From: Methylocystis parvus OBBP
GTDB taxonomy: Bacteria; Pseudomonadota; Alphaproteobacteria; Rhizobiales; Beijerinckiaceae
Assembly: GCF_027571405.1 (NCBI RefSeq)
Contig: NZ_CP092968.1
Location: forward strand, 682,001 to 746,000
Length of the DNA stretch: 64,000 nucleotides
Reading direction: 5' to 3'
Below the pieces are notes generated by a model. The model worked only from the letters and a program-made list of their open reading frames with translations. It was not told where the DNA came from and made no database searches. Shown here piece by piece: positions 1 to 11,932 of the stretch (positions are counted from its first letter, which is position 1; every line of letters begins with the position of its first letter). A program made the translations under genes and the position numbers.

Positions 1-896
<896 letters not shown>

Positions 897-915
897 CCGG
901 ACGGCCAAAAGAAAT

Positions 916-950
916 GGGGGCCTCGCGAAGGCCCCCAATATTTCTTGAAA
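916..950 (+). terminator. Rho-independent terminator of guaB
   Basis: A perfect 8-bp GC-rich stem (GGGGGCCT, 916-923, pairing with AGGCCCCC, 929-936) with a 5-nt loop lies 20 bases after the guaB stop codon and is followed by AATATTTCTT. The T-tract is interrupted, so this is a good but not perfect intrinsic terminator. Confidence 0.7.
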
Positions 951-1107
951 AAAGCTAGATCCCGGATCGGCAAAGAAGCTTGGAAAAGCTGCCCCTCAAT
1001 AACGCGACATAATGTCGAACCCCGAGATATTCGACGTTCGCGGCAATTGCGGACGCCCCCCGTTGTTCGATTAAGAAGTTATTACCAAGGCGGCGGACGC
1101 ACATCGT

Positions 1108-2226
1108 TCAAATGGATGATGTGCCGAATTTTTCCTGTGATGCGGCGCCGAGCGGCGCGAGCCCTCCGAGCAGCGCCACAACTTCCGCCTGTCTGCCGCA
1201 GCCGGTCTTTTCCATCACCCCGCGCAGATGGGTGCGCACGGTGTTGCGCGACACGGCTCCTTCGGTCGCGATGTCCTCGATCGATTTGCCGACGACGAGA
1301 CGGCGCGCGACCCGCGCCTCCGCCGGCGTGAGGTCGAAAAGCGATTGGACGAGCTCCGCCGAAGGCGCCTGCGGCGCGCCGACGGGCGTCATGGCGAGAA
1401 CGCCGGCGCATCCGATGAAGATGTCCCGCGCGGCGCCACGGATGGGGATGATGTGGGCGATCATCGGCGCCTCGCCCTCCGGATCGCGCGCGGGGAAGGA
1501 GCGCGGCGCCGCGCTGCGGTCGTCGTGGAGAGTCGCGATCGCGTCCCCGAGCAGCCGGTCGGCGGTCTCGTCCCGTAAGGAAAAGCGGTTATGCGCCCGC
1601 CAACGCACATGAGTCGTCATCGACTGGATGAGATTATTGGCGGCCAGGATTTTCCCTCCGGCTCCCAATACGAGCGCCGGCAGGCCGATGAGCGCCAGCG
1701 TCTCGCTCGCGACCCTCGCGCGCTCGAGCTGCATTCGCGCCGCCATGAAGGCGCCGCGCGCGAGGTGCGGCCGCAAGGCGTCGAGCCGTTCGACGAATGT
1801 GCGCTCCACCGGACCGCGATCGAATGCTCGATTGATGCAAATGAAGAGATCGTCGCCCGTCGGCAGCGGCATTGCGGTGGAGACGGTCCAGCCGAGGCCG
1901 CGCGGCCGCAGGAACTCGCTGAATGTCGGATCGTGTTCGAGCTCCTCCGTGGTGAAGATGTCGGACTCGACGACAAACCCGGCATGATGAAGCGCCAGTT
2001 GCCGGGCGCGACGCTCGTGACCGCGCTCGATCCACCCCTGCGTCGCATAGGCGTCCATATGTTCGGCGACGCATTCCGACGACTTCCAGCCGAGGCGGGT
2101 GGGATTGGCGGCGAACAAGACGCCGCCCCGCGCTTCGGTGAGCGTCGAGAGCTGGTCCATGACGCCGGGCCAAAGCTCCGGCGCAAAGGAACTGGCGTAG
2201 ATCTGGTCGAGAAGGTTCTGATCCAT
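1108..2226 (-). CDS. LuxR-family transcriptional regulator
   Basis: A 372-residue regulator with a C-terminal LuxR/GerE helix-turn-helix: LTPAEARVARRLVVGKS followed by SRNTVRTHLRGVMEKTG at about residues 305-350. The long N-terminal part (MDQNLLDQIYASSFAPELWP) resembles the uncharacterised sensory regions common in alphaproteobacterial LuxR proteins; no autoinducer-binding or receiver motif is recognisable. The ATG at 2226 was chosen because the protein family-like part begins there; the frame stays open to 2355 but that extension is low complexity. No clear Shine-Dalgarno is visible. It is divergent from the Uma2 gene, with about 180 bp between them for promoters. The ligand and targets are unknown. 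Confidence 0.8.
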   Translation of the reverse strand: MDQNLLDQIYASSFAPELWPGVMDQLSTLTEARGGVLFAANPTRLGWKSSECVAEHMDAYATQGWIERGHERRARQLALHHAGFVVESDIFTTEELEHDPTFSEFLRPRGLGWTVSTAMPLPTGDDLFICINRAFDRGPVERTFVERLDALRPHLARGAFMAARMQLERARVASETLALIGLPALVLGAGGKILAANNLIQSMTTHVRWRAHNRFSLRDETADRLLGDAIATLHDDRSAAPRSFPARDPEGEAPMIAHIIPIRGAARDIFIGCAGVLAMTPVGAPQAPSAELVQSLFDLTPAEARVARRLVVGKSIEDIATEGAVSRNTVRTHLRGVMEKTGCGRQAEVVALLGGLAPLGAASQEKFGTSSI

Positions 2227-2404
2227 CAAAATTCGACACAATATTATCCGGTTGCGTTGAAGCGAGTCGTCGCGCAATTCCCGGGAGGCCGCAACATATT
2301 TTGCGTTTCCGCCACCCCCGCGCGCCAAGGCCGGGCGCCTGAGAGGGACCGTCATTCCCCGGCGCCGCCGTCCATGTTACCCTCGTCGCGAGGAGCCGCC
2401 GCTC

Positions 2405-2968
2405 ATGCCGACCACGACCAAATCCGCCGAGGGCTATCACCGTCGCGCCTTCACCGTCGACGAGATCGTCGCCATGCAGGACGCCGGCATCATTTCCGAA
2501 GATGAGAATTTCGAGCTGATCGAAGGGGAAATTGTCCCCATGGGGCCAAAATATTCCGCGCATGAACGCATCAAATCGAAGTTGTTGATGGCGATGTCTC
2601 GAGCTTGCCCGCCGTCGCTGATCGTGGGCGTCGAAACTTCCATCTTCCTTTCGGCGAACACCTTTGTCGAACCCGATATTTCACTTTATGCTGAACGACT
2701 TCGCTCCCAGGAATTACGCGGGCCGGACGTTCAGCTCGCGATCGAAGTCGCGGCCTCCAGTCTCGCCTACGACCTCGATCTCAAGGCGAAGCTCTATGCG
2801 CGTTACGGCGTGCGGGAATATTGGGTCGTCGACGCCAATCAGCGCGTCGCCTTCATTCACAAGGGGCCGAAGGCGGAAGGCTGGGCCGGCGTGACGAAAA
2901 AGAGCGCGGAAGACGTTCTCGCCTGCGCGGCCGTCCCGGAGTTTCGCTTCCGCCTCGTCGACGCCTGA
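2405..2968 (+). CDS. Uma2-family (DUF820) putative endonuclease
   Basis: A 187-residue Uma2 protein, a family with a PD-(D/E)XK nuclease-like fold that is abundant in cyanobacteria and some proteobacteria. The N-terminal ENFELIEGEIVPMGP and the core VEPDISLY, LAIEVAASSL, DLKAKLYARYGVREYWVVD (residues about 82-140) are the typical order, including the Asp of EPD and the E/K of the IEV...K region that would bind metal. The biological role of the family is unresolved; nuclease activity is inferred from fold only. It is convergent with the permease gene, with only 4 bases between the stop codons. Confidence 0.85.
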   Translation: MPTTTKSAEGYHRRAFTVDEIVAMQDAGIISEDENFELIEGEIVPMGPKYSAHERIKSKLLMAMSRACPPSLIVGVETSIFLSANTFVEPDISLYAERLRSQELRGPDVQLAIEVAASSLAYDLDLKAKLYARYGVREYWVVDANQRVAFIHKGPKAEGWAGVTKKSAEDVLACAAVPEFRFRLVDA

Positions 2969-2972
2969 GCCG

Positions 2973-5531
2973 TCATAACTCCCGCAGTTCCGGCCCCGGC
3001 CGGCGCGACAGCGCGCGCCATGTGCCTGCGAGCCCCAACCCGATGGTCACGAGCAGCGTCCCCACGGTCGTGGCGACGATGGCGGCGATGGGGAAAGCGA
3101 AGTCGATCTTCATCACGAGCGTGACCATCGCATAGGCGGCGCCGATCCCAGCCGCGAGCGCGATGAGCGAGGCGACGAGCCCGACGAGACCGAATTCGAA
3201 CCCATAGGCCGCGGCGAGCCAGCCGCGCGTCGCGCCGAGCGTCTTCAAGACCACCGCGTCGTGGATGCGGGCGCGCTGGCCGCTCGCGACCGCGCTCGCA
3301 AGGGCGAGCATCGCCGTGACGATGGCGAGCCCCGCCGCGGCGCGGGCGGCGAGGGCGAGTTGATCCGCGATCTTGTCGATCGCCTGCAACGCCTCCTTGA
3401 CCCGCACCGAAACGATCATCGGAAAGCGCTTCGCCGTCTCGCGGGCGAGCCTGGCGTCCATGGCGTCCCGAATTTCGGCGCTGGGCGCGCCGTAAGCCAC
3501 GGTGAAAAGCTCGGTGTAGGGTGCGCCGCGAAAGGCGTTGGGCGAGAAGACCATGATGAAGTTGATCGCATAGCTGCGCCAATCGACTTTGCGCAGGCTC
3601 GCGACTTTGGCGATCAATTCGCGCCCCAGCACATTGACTTTGACGTCGTCGCCGATCCCGACGCCGATGCCCTCCGCGACTTTCTGCTCGAGCGAGACGA
3701 GCGGCGGGCCGTCATAATCCGCCGGCCACCACTCACCCTCGGCAAGTTGCGAATTGGCGGGCAAGCTGGCCGAGAAGGTCACGCCGCGATCCCCTTCGAA
3801 CGCCCATTTCTGGTCGTCGGCGACGGCGATCTTGCCGACGGGCGCGCCCTTCACCTCGACCATGCGCCCGCGCATCATGGGCACATGTTCGATCCGGGCG
3901 TCCGGGACCTGCTCCGCGAGGAAGGCGGCGAAAGCCTGCGCCTGAGATTTCGGCGTATCGACGAAAAAGAAATTCGGAATTTCTCCGGCGTCGGCGCGTG
4001 CAAGCTCATTGTGGACCGAGCCCTCGACCAAGGCCAGGGCGACGAGGAGAGTCTGGGTGAGGCCGATCGAAACGATGAGCGCGGGGGTGAGGCTTTTGGG
4101 CCGCCAGATATTTGCGAGCGCCAGCCGCAGTCTTGCATCGCGCGGGCGGGGCAGGGCGCGCGCCGCGCGCATGGTCAAAGAGGCCGCGCCGCGCAACGCC
4201 GCGAAGGCCGCGACCGCGGCGCCCACATAAGCGGCGCCAAGCTTCAGATCGGCGGAAGAAACCGTCGCCAGCGCGGCGAGCGCGACGGCGGCGATAAAGG
4301 CGGCCGCACGGTAGCGGGTCAGTTTGACGCTTCTCGCATCGTCCCGCAGCAGGGCCGCGACCGGCGCCTCATGCGCGCGCCCGAGAGGGATGAGCGCGAA
4401 GATGAGCGTCACCAGCAAACCGTATAGCGCGCCGAACAACGCTCCGCGCGCGTCCATTGCGGCGGAGACGGGAAGCTCCGCGGCCTCCCGCAAGGCTCCG
4501 GCCGCCGCCCAGGGGATCAGAGCGCCGACGGCGAGGCCGAGCAGGATCGCAAAGGCCGCCGCCGCCATGACCTGCGTAAGCGCGATGGCGAAGACGCGGG
4601 AGCCCGTCGCGCCCAGCGCCTTCAGCACCGCGAACTGCATGCGCTTGCGCTCGACGAAACCGTGGACGGCGTTTGCGACTCCGGCGCCGCCGGCGACAAG
4701 CGCGGTCAGCGCGACGAGCGTCAGAAGCTGGGTGAAGCGGTCCAGATTGCGCGAGAATTGGGGAGAGACCGCGTCGCGCGTGCGCGCTTCCCACCCGGCC
4801 CGTGGAAAGGCGGCGTCCGCCGCTTTCACGAACGCCTTCACGTCTTCATCGGCGGCGTTTCCAGCCAGCGTAATGCGTGTGGCGTTGCGCACGACGGTCC
4901 CGGGCGTCACGAGGCCGGAGGCTTTCAGCGCCGCGCGCGTCATCATCACGCGCGGGCCGAAGCCGACGCCGCCCGCGAGCTTGTCCGGTTCGTTCAGCAA
5001 TTTCGCGCGGAGCTGAACGCGCGAATTCCCGATGAGCAGCGTATCTCCAAGCTTCACGTCGAGCCGGGCGAGAAGGATCGGATCGACCACGATCCCCGCG
5101 ACGCCGTCCTTCTCGGCAAGCGCGTCGTCTAGCGGCGTTGCGGGGTCGAGCGTCACGGCGCCGAAGGCGGGATAGGTCGCCGGATCGACAGCCTTGATCT
5201 CGACCATCGCCGCTTCGCCGTCGTCGCGCCGCGCCATGGCGCGCATCAGCGAAATCTCGCAAATTCGGCCGCGCGTCTCGAAAAAGGCGCGCTGCTCGGG
5301 TGAAAGCTCCCGCGCCACGAGGCTGAAGGAGGCGTCGCCGCCGAGAATGGTGCGCCCCTCGCGGGCAAGTCCTTCGGCCAGTGAGCGCGAAAGGCCGGAG
5401 ACGCCGGAGATCGCGGCGACGCCGATGACGATGCAGGCGACGAAGACGCCGAAGCCGCGCGGATCCCCAAGGAGATCGCGCAGGGCGAAGCGCAGGCCGA
5501 AAGGCAATTTTGACTGGATGCGTCTATGCAA
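2973..5531 (-). CDS. YbbP-like ABC transporter permease (FtsX-type)
   Basis: An 852-residue inner-membrane permease with the twin FtsX/MacB-type layout of YbbP: an N-terminal helix (GVFVACIVIGVAAISGVSGL), a large periplasmic region, then helices near the middle and at the C-terminus. By family it pairs with the YbbA ATPase, and with TesA nearby would handle lipid or lipoprotein-like substrates; the substrate is not known. The matching ATPase gene is on the same strand at 9846-10535, but a 4.2-kb kinase gene on the other strand separates them. The first possible start is TTG at 5531 without a good ribosome site; the protein could begin a few codons later. Confidence 0.85.
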   Translation of the reverse strand: MHRRIQSKLPFGLRFALRDLLGDPRGFGVFVACIVIGVAAISGVSGLSRSLAEGLAREGRTILGGDASFSLVARELSPEQRAFFETRGRICEISLMRAMARRDDGEAAMVEIKAVDPATYPAFGAVTLDPATPLDDALAEKDGVAGIVVDPILLARLDVKLGDTLLIGNSRVQLRAKLLNEPDKLAGGVGFGPRVMMTRAALKASGLVTPGTVVRNATRITLAGNAADEDVKAFVKAADAAFPRAGWEARTRDAVSPQFSRNLDRFTQLLTLVALTALVAGGAGVANAVHGFVERKRMQFAVLKALGATGSRVFAIALTQVMAAAAFAILLGLAVGALIPWAAAGALREAAELPVSAAMDARGALFGALYGLLVTLIFALIPLGRAHEAPVAALLRDDARSVKLTRYRAAAFIAAVALAALATVSSADLKLGAAYVGAAVAAFAALRGAASLTMRAARALPRPRDARLRLALANIWRPKSLTPALIVSIGLTQTLLVALALVEGSVHNELARADAGEIPNFFFVDTPKSQAQAFAAFLAEQVPDARIEHVPMMRGRMVEVKGAPVGKIAVADDQKWAFEGDRGVTFSASLPANSQLAEGEWWPADYDGPPLVSLEQKVAEGIGVGIGDDVKVNVLGRELIAKVASLRKVDWRSYAINFIMVFSPNAFRGAPYTELFTVAYGAPSAEIRDAMDARLARETAKRFPMIVSVRVKEALQAIDKIADQLALAARAAAGLAIVTAMLALASAVASGQRARIHDAVVLKTLGATRGWLAAAYGFEFGLVGLVASLIALAAGIGAAYAMVTLVMKIDFAFPIAAIVATTVGTLLVTIGLGLAGTWRALSRRPGPELREL

Positions 5532-5694
5532 GTCGGGCGCTCGCTTCCATGTTCTTCTTCATAGGTTTTATCGCCGCTCGGTTATTGCCAAAGCTACGCT
5601 TGCTCATCTTGGCCGAGCGCACGTTATTTTTCCAGCCGGGATGGGCGTAGCTCGGTAAGCGGTTATGATGCTGCCGGAGTGAAAGCAGGGAATC

Positions 5695-8600
5695 ATGGCT
5701 TGGACCGATAAGCCGAACGACGCGCGGCCTCCTCATACGCCCCTCTGCGCGCTCGGCGCTTCGGCGGGCGGCATTACGGCGCTGAAGAAGTTTTTCAAAT
5801 GCGTCAAAAACGATCTGGGCCTGGCCTACGTCGTCATCGTGCATCTCGCGCCGGACCAGCCGAGCTCCCTGAGCGAGATTATCGCGACCCAGACCAGCAT
5901 GCCGGTCAGCCAGATCAATCACGGGGCGAAACTCAAGCCCGATTGCGTCTATGTCATACCGCCGAATCGAGAATTGGTGATCGATGGCGACGACATCACG
6001 GCGCGTCCCTTCTCCGGCGCGAAAGGCCGCCGTTCCCCGATCGACATGTTTTTCCAATCGGTCGCCGAAGGCCGGGGCGACGGGATCGCCGTTCTGCTGA
6101 GCGGGTCGGGGTCTGACGGCACGCTCGGAGTCCGCGCCGTCAAAGAGGCCGGCGGCGTCATCTTCGCCCAGGAGCCCGGCGAAGCGGAGTTCCCGATGAT
6201 GCCGGAAAGCGCGATAGCGACCGGCGTCGTCGACTTCGTCGTCCCGATCGCGACGTTGACGGAAAGGCTTGCCGAGGTCGTGCGTAGCAAGAAGAAGATT
6301 TTTCAGGGAAATGAGGAGGACGCCGAGCAGCAGGTCCGGCAGATCGTGGCCTTTCTGCGCCGGCGCGTGGGGCACGATTTTTCGGACTATAAGCGCCCGA
6401 CCATCATGCGCCGGCTGGCGCGCCGGATGCAGGTCGTGCGGCAGGAGAGTTTCGCCGATTATTACCGCTATCTCCAGAGCAACAAGAACGAGGTCCATGA
6501 ACTTTTCTCGGACCTGCTGATTTCCGTGACGTCGTTTTTCCGCGATCCGGAGGCTTTCGCCGCGCTCGCCGAGAAAGTCGTCAAGCCGCTTTTCGACAAG
6601 CTCGACGACGAGGCGTCGATCCGCGTCTGGGTCATCGGCTGCGCCACCGGAGAAGAGGCCTACAGCATTGGAATCCTTCTGCTGGAGGAAGCGGCGCGAC
6701 GCGGCGCCTATCCGATCATGCAAATCTTCGCGAGCGACATCGACGATATGGCGTTGGCGACAGCGCGCGAAGGGCGTTACCCGAAGTCGATCGAGGCGGA
6801 TGTCTCCGATGAGCGTCTGCGCCGCTTTTTCGTAATGGAGGACGCGCATTATCGCGTGAGGAAGGAGTTACGGGACCTTGTGCTGTTCGCCTCTCACAGC
6901 GCGCTCAAGGATCCGCCTTTCATCAAGATCGACCTTATTACTTGCCGGAACCTTCTGATCTATCTCCAGCGCGAGCTGCAACGGCAACTGTGCGGGTTGT
7001 TCCATTATGCGCTCAGAGCGAATGGTTATGTCTTTCTGGGTTCCGCCGAGACGATTGATATCAATCAGTCGCAATTTTCCGCGATCGATCGCGACGCCCG
7101 GATTTACGTGTCGCTCGGCCAGGCCGAAAAAGTCGCGCCGATCCTGCCGCAGCTCACTTCGGATTTTCGCGCGGTGGAGCATCGCGTGGCCCAACCGACT
7201 CAGCTGGAGCCCGTTCTCAGCGTGGGGCATGCGCATGTGGCGGCGCTGGAGAGAAGCGCCCCGCCGAGCGTTTTGGTCGACGGCTCTTTCAAGATCCTTC
7301 ATTTGTCTCCGAACGTCGGCCGATTCTTCAGGCCGTTGGAAGGTCCTTTCAGCACGGAGCTGCCTGCTCAAGTGCGTCCCGAGCTTCGAGTCGACTTGAA
7401 GCTTGCGCTTCAGCGTGCGTTCGAAAAGGGAGAGACGTCGCTCAGCGTTCCGATCCCCGTGGCGTTCAACGGCGACGCTCATCTCGTCGCTCTGCATGTG
7501 ACGCCTTGCGCGGCGGTTGACCAATCCGTCGCAGGCCAGGCCCTCGTGCTCTTCATGGATCTCGGGAAAGCGCCCGGAGCCGACGAAATCAGCGATGTCG
7601 AAGGCGTCAACAGTGGAGAGCTGAAGCGGTTGCGCCAGGAGTTGACGGCGGCTCAGGACCGGCTCAGCGCCGGCAGGCGCGAATATGAACAGGCGACCCA
7701 GGATTCGCGCGCCGCCAATGAAGAGCTGCAATCCATCAACGAAGAATATCGCTCGACCGCGGAGGAGCTGGAGACCAGCAAGGAAGAGCTGCAGTCGATC
7801 AATGAAGAGCTGCAGACGGTCAATGGCGAATTGAAGAACAAGCTGGAGGCGATCTCGACCGCGCATAACGATCTCCAGAACCTCGTCGCCGCGACGGAGA
7901 TCGGCACGCTCTTCCTCGATCCGAATCTTAAAATCCGTTTCTTTACGCCGCGAATTCACGATTATTTCAACATCAGCAAGACGGATATCGGGCGCGTCAT
8001 ATCGGATTTCAGGCATCGGCTCGTTTATGACGGACTCGAACAGGATGTCGCCGGCGTCCTGAAGAATCTTATCCCTGTCGATAGAGACATCAAAACGTCG
8101 GACGGGCGATGGCTTTCGATGCAGGTTCGCCCCTATCGGACTCTCGAGGAGCAGATAGACGGCGTCGTCGTCACCTTTACCGACATCACCAAGCTGAAGC
8201 TCGCCGAACAGGGACTGGCCGCCGAGCTGCGCGCCATGGCGCGGTTGCAGGAGCTCAGCACGAAAGTGATGGAGGCCGATCAGTTCGAGCGGCCGATGGG
8301 GACCATTCTCGACGCCATCGTCGAACTGATCGGCGCGGATATGGGGAGCATTCAGCTCTATGACGAGGCGAGCCAAACATTGAGGCTGCTCGTACATCGC
8401 GGATTCCAAAAGCGTTTCCTGGATCATTTCGCGACTGTCGACGCGTCCTCCGCCTCCGCTAGCGGCGCCGCTCTCCTGAAAGGCGAGCGTCTCGCATTTG
8501 AGGATGTCGAGAAGGAGCCGGCGCTTGCCGTTAATTTGAAGGAGATAAGGGATGCCGGCTATCGGGCTGTCGTGTCGGCGCCCTTATACGCCACTTCAGG

Positions 8601-9845
8601 CAGGATGGTCGGCATGCTGTCGCTCTATTTCCGCGAGCCCCATCAGTTCTCCCCCCACGAGTTGCGCCTCGTCGACATCTGCGCCCGTCAAGCCGCCGAC
8701 GCGATAAGCGTGTATCTTCTTCAACAGGCGCTTCGGGAGGCGGATCGTCGCAAGGATGAATTCCTGGCGATGCTCGCCCATGAATTGCGCAACCCCCTAA
8801 CGCCGATCCACAACGCGCTGCACGTCCTGAAGCGGTCCGCTCTGCCGGCGCCGGAAGTCGAGCGCTTGCACGATCTCATCGAGCGGCAGGCCTCTCATCT
8901 CGTTCGTCTCGTCGACGATCTTCTCGACGTGGCGCGCATCACGCGCGGAAAGATCGAACTGCGATGCTTCCCCATCGATTTGAAAGACGCGGTCAGGCAG
9001 GCGATCGAGACGACGATGCCCCTTTTCGAGGCCAAGGGCCAACATATCGACGTTTCGATGCCGGAAGAACCGTTGGTCGTCGACGGAGACGTTGTGCGGC
9101 TTTCTCAAGTCTTCTCCAATCTTCTGAACAATGCGTCGAAATTCACGCCGGCTGAAGGGCATGTCGCTCTCTCGATGGACCTCGTCGGCGACAATGTCGT
9201 CGTCCGCGTTCGTGACGATGGCGCCGGCTTCTCGCCCCAGGCGCTCGCGCACGCATTCGAGCTCTTCAATCAGGGCGACAAGCCGTCGGGACTTGGCCGC
9301 AGCGGCATTGGCGTCGGGCTGGCGCTCGCTCGCGGGATCGTCGAGTTGCATGGCGGGAAAATAAAGATTTTCAGCCAGGGAGCGGGCAAGGGCAGCGAAA
9401 TTGAAGTGACGCTCGCGCATTCCAAGGCGAAGGCGGCCGTCTCCGCCCAACTTCCGTCTTCGCCAGCCAAGATGCCCACCGTTCGGGTGCTGGTCGTCGA
9501 GGATCAACGCGACGTCGCGGAGACCTTGGCTTTGCTTATTCAATCGCTGGGCGGGGAGACCTGCACCACGGAAGATGGGGCGTCGGCCCTTGCGGCGATC
9601 GAAGAATTTAAGCCGAATCTCGTCATCACGGATATCGGTCTGCCCGGCATGGACGGTTACGAACTCGCGTCCCAAATCAGAAAGCTGGTCAAGGGCCAGA
9701 AAGTTGTCCTGGCCGCTCTCAGCGGCTGGGGACAGGAGGAGGTCCGTCAACGCGCCTTGAAAGCGGGCTTCGACTTCTACTTCGTCAAACCGATCGAAAT
9801 CGACGCTTTGACGCGGCTGCTCTCGGCGACGGGTAAAATGCAGCC

Positions 9846-9849
<4 letters not shown>
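5695..9849 (+). CDS. CheB-CheR-PAS-GAF hybrid histidine kinase with C-terminal receiver
   Basis: A 1384-residue multidomain signalling protein. Residues about 15-195 are a CheB methylesterase domain with Ser23 (GASAGG), His50 (IVHLAPD) and Asp141 (SGSGSDGT). Residues about 210-470 are CheR with the SAM motif VWVIGCATGEEAYS and the FKIDLITCRNLLIYL-type segment. A long coiled coil rich in EELQSINEE repeats (about 640-725) leads into PAS (to about 845) and GAF (about 870-1010). The HisKA box LAHELRNPLTP has His1029, followed by an HATPase with N and G boxes (LLNNASKF, GVGLALARG). A receiver domain has Asp1313 (ITDIGLPGMDG). No transmembrane segment is seen, so it is probably cytosolic. It could methylate and demethylate an unknown partner. 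Its stop interlocks with that of ybbA. Confidence 0.95.
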
Positions 9850-10535
<686 letters not shown>

Positions 10536-10548
10536 GGAGATTTTTTCC

Positions 10549-11247
10549 TTGAACGACGCGCCTTGTCAGACGCTTGTGGCTTCGCCGTTATATCGCCTGT
10601 TCGGGCGATGGCTTCAAACCCTGGCGGTTTCGATGGTCTTGTTTTCCGGCGGCGCCGAGGCGGCCCCCGCGCGCATCCTCGCCTTCGGCGACAGCCTCAC
10701 GGCCGGGCCGGGCCTGCCGGTCGACGACACGCTGCCCGTCCAGCTCCAGAAGCTGTTGAAGGCGCGGGGAAACGAGGTTGAAGTCATCAATGCGGGCGTC
10801 TCGGGCGACACGACGGCCATGGGGCTGGACCGCCTGGATTATGCGCTTGGGGCCGGACCGGTCGACGCGGCGATCCTGGAGCTCGGGGCCAACGACATGC
10901 TCAATGGGATGTCGCCGAAGGACGCTCGGGGCAATCTTTCCAGGATGATCGAAGTTTTTCAGGCGAAAGGCGTGAAAGTCGTGCTCGCCGCCATGGTCTC
11001 CAGCAACAATTGGGGGCAAGCTTATCGCGAGGAATTCGATTCGATCTACCCCGACCTCGCCGCCAAATATGGAGTGACGATGGTTCCTTTCTTCATGGAA
11101 GGCGTCTGGGGCGACCCCAAGCTCCTGATCGGAGACGGCGTGCATCCCAACGCCGCGGGCGTGCAGAAGATCGCGAAGAAAATCGCGCCTTACGTGGAAA
11201 AAATTCTCGCGCCCCCGGGCGCGGCGAAGGAGTCGCGCGCGCAGTAG
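10549..11247 (+). CDS. tesA: TesA-like SGNH arylesterase / acyl-CoA thioesterase
   Basis: A periplasmic GDSL/SGNH hydrolase of the TesA (thioesterase I / lysophospholipase L1) family. Block I is FGDSLTAGPG with the nucleophile Ser, block II is VSGDTTA (oxyanion Gly), block III is LGANDML (Asn) and block V is DGVHPNAAG (Asp-His). A signal sequence FGRWLQTLAVSMVLFSGGAEA precedes APARILAF. The start is uncertain: TTG at 10549 has GGAG nine bases upstream, while GTG at 10576 would give a compact 29-residue signal peptide and ATG at 10522 would overlap ybbA. It is divergent from ybbA with almost no space between the starts. Confidence 0.92.
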   Translation: MNDAPCQTLVASPLYRLFGRWLQTLAVSMVLFSGGAEAAPARILAFGDSLTAGPGLPVDDTLPVQLQKLLKARGNEVEVINAGVSGDTTAMGLDRLDYALGAGPVDAAILELGANDMLNGMSPKDARGNLSRMIEVFQAKGVKVVLAAMVSSNNWGQAYREEFDSIYPDLAAKYGVTMVPFFMEGVWGDPKLLIGDGVHPNAAGVQKIAKKIAPYVEKILAPPGAAKESRAQ

Positions 11248-11285
11248 CGGGCGCTTCGGTTGAGCTGCTGCAAGAGGAGGAGCGT

Positions 11286-11855
11286 ATGCCCAGATTGTTT
11301 ACCGCCCTGGAAGTTCCTCCCCATATCGCCGAAAGCCTGTCGCGGCTGCGCGGCGGCGTCTCCGGCGCGCGCTGGATCGATGTCGAAAATTATCACATCA
11401 CGCTGCGCTTTCTGGGGGACGTCGACGACGCCTTCGCCCGCGACGCAGCCAATGCGCTCGATTATATCGACCGGCCGGAAGTGGAGATCGCGATCGACCA
11501 GCTCGCCTCCTTCGGGGGGGACAAGCCGCGCGCCATCGTCGCGCGCGTGCGGCCCGATCCCGCGCTTCTGGAAATGCAGGCCGAACAGGAGCGGCTGATG
11601 CGCCGTCTTGGGGCGCCGCTCGAGCCGAGGAAATACGTTCCCCATGTCACCCTCGCGCGGCTGCGCGGCTCGAATTCCGCCTCGGTCGCGGCCTATCTGG
11701 GCGCGCGGGGATATTTCCCGCCGCTGCGGTTCACCGCCGAACGTTTCGTGCTCTATTCATCGCGGGATTCCGTCGGCGGCGGCCCGTATATCGTCGAGGC
11801 GGACTATCCGCTCTACGAGGCCCGCCCGGCGTTGACAGGGGCGGCCGGCCTGTAG
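11286..11855 (+). CDS. thpR: RNA 2',3'-cyclic phosphodiesterase (LigT/ThpR)
   Basis: A 189-residue 2H phosphoesterase. The two catalytic motifs are NYHITLRFLG (HxTx at about residues 38-41) and YVPHVTLARLRG (about 120-125). The family hydrolyses 2',3'-cyclic phosphates and can join or open 2'-5' RNA linkages; the cellular substrate is usually unknown. The ATG at 11286 is preceded by a strong GAGGAGGAG ribosome site, which decides the start over a longer upstream open frame that only repeats tesA DNA. It lies 38 bases after tesA and may share its transcript. Confidence 0.92.
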   Translation: MPRLFTALEVPPHIAESLSRLRGGVSGARWIDVENYHITLRFLGDVDDAFARDAANALDYIDRPEVEIAIDQLASFGGDKPRAIVARVRPDPALLEMQAEQERLMRRLGAPLEPRKYVPHVTLARLRGSNSASVAAYLGARGYFPPLRFTAERFVLYSSRDSVGGGPYIVEADYPLYEARPALTGAAGL

Positions 11856-11932
11856 CTTTGCGCAAAGTGGCTGTTGCGAGCCAGTGAAGAAGCGGCGACA
11901 ATCGGTCGGTTTCGCGTCGAAAGGGACGTAAA

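Noticed and set aside
1005..1018. Small palindrome CGACATAATGTCG between guaB and the LuxR gene as an operator
   Set aside because: It lies between two 3' ends of convergent genes, where an operator is not expected, and is too short to be convincing.
5524..6849. Open frame of 441 codons on the minus strand opposite the CheB/CheR region
   Set aside because: Same reason; it is antisense to recognisable CheB and CheR catalytic motifs.
6868..8427. Long open frame of 519 codons on the minus strand opposite the hybrid kinase
   Set aside because: It is a shadow of the high-GC kinase gene: composition is Arg/Gln/Leu-rich without any family motif, and the plus-strand frame has full domain support.
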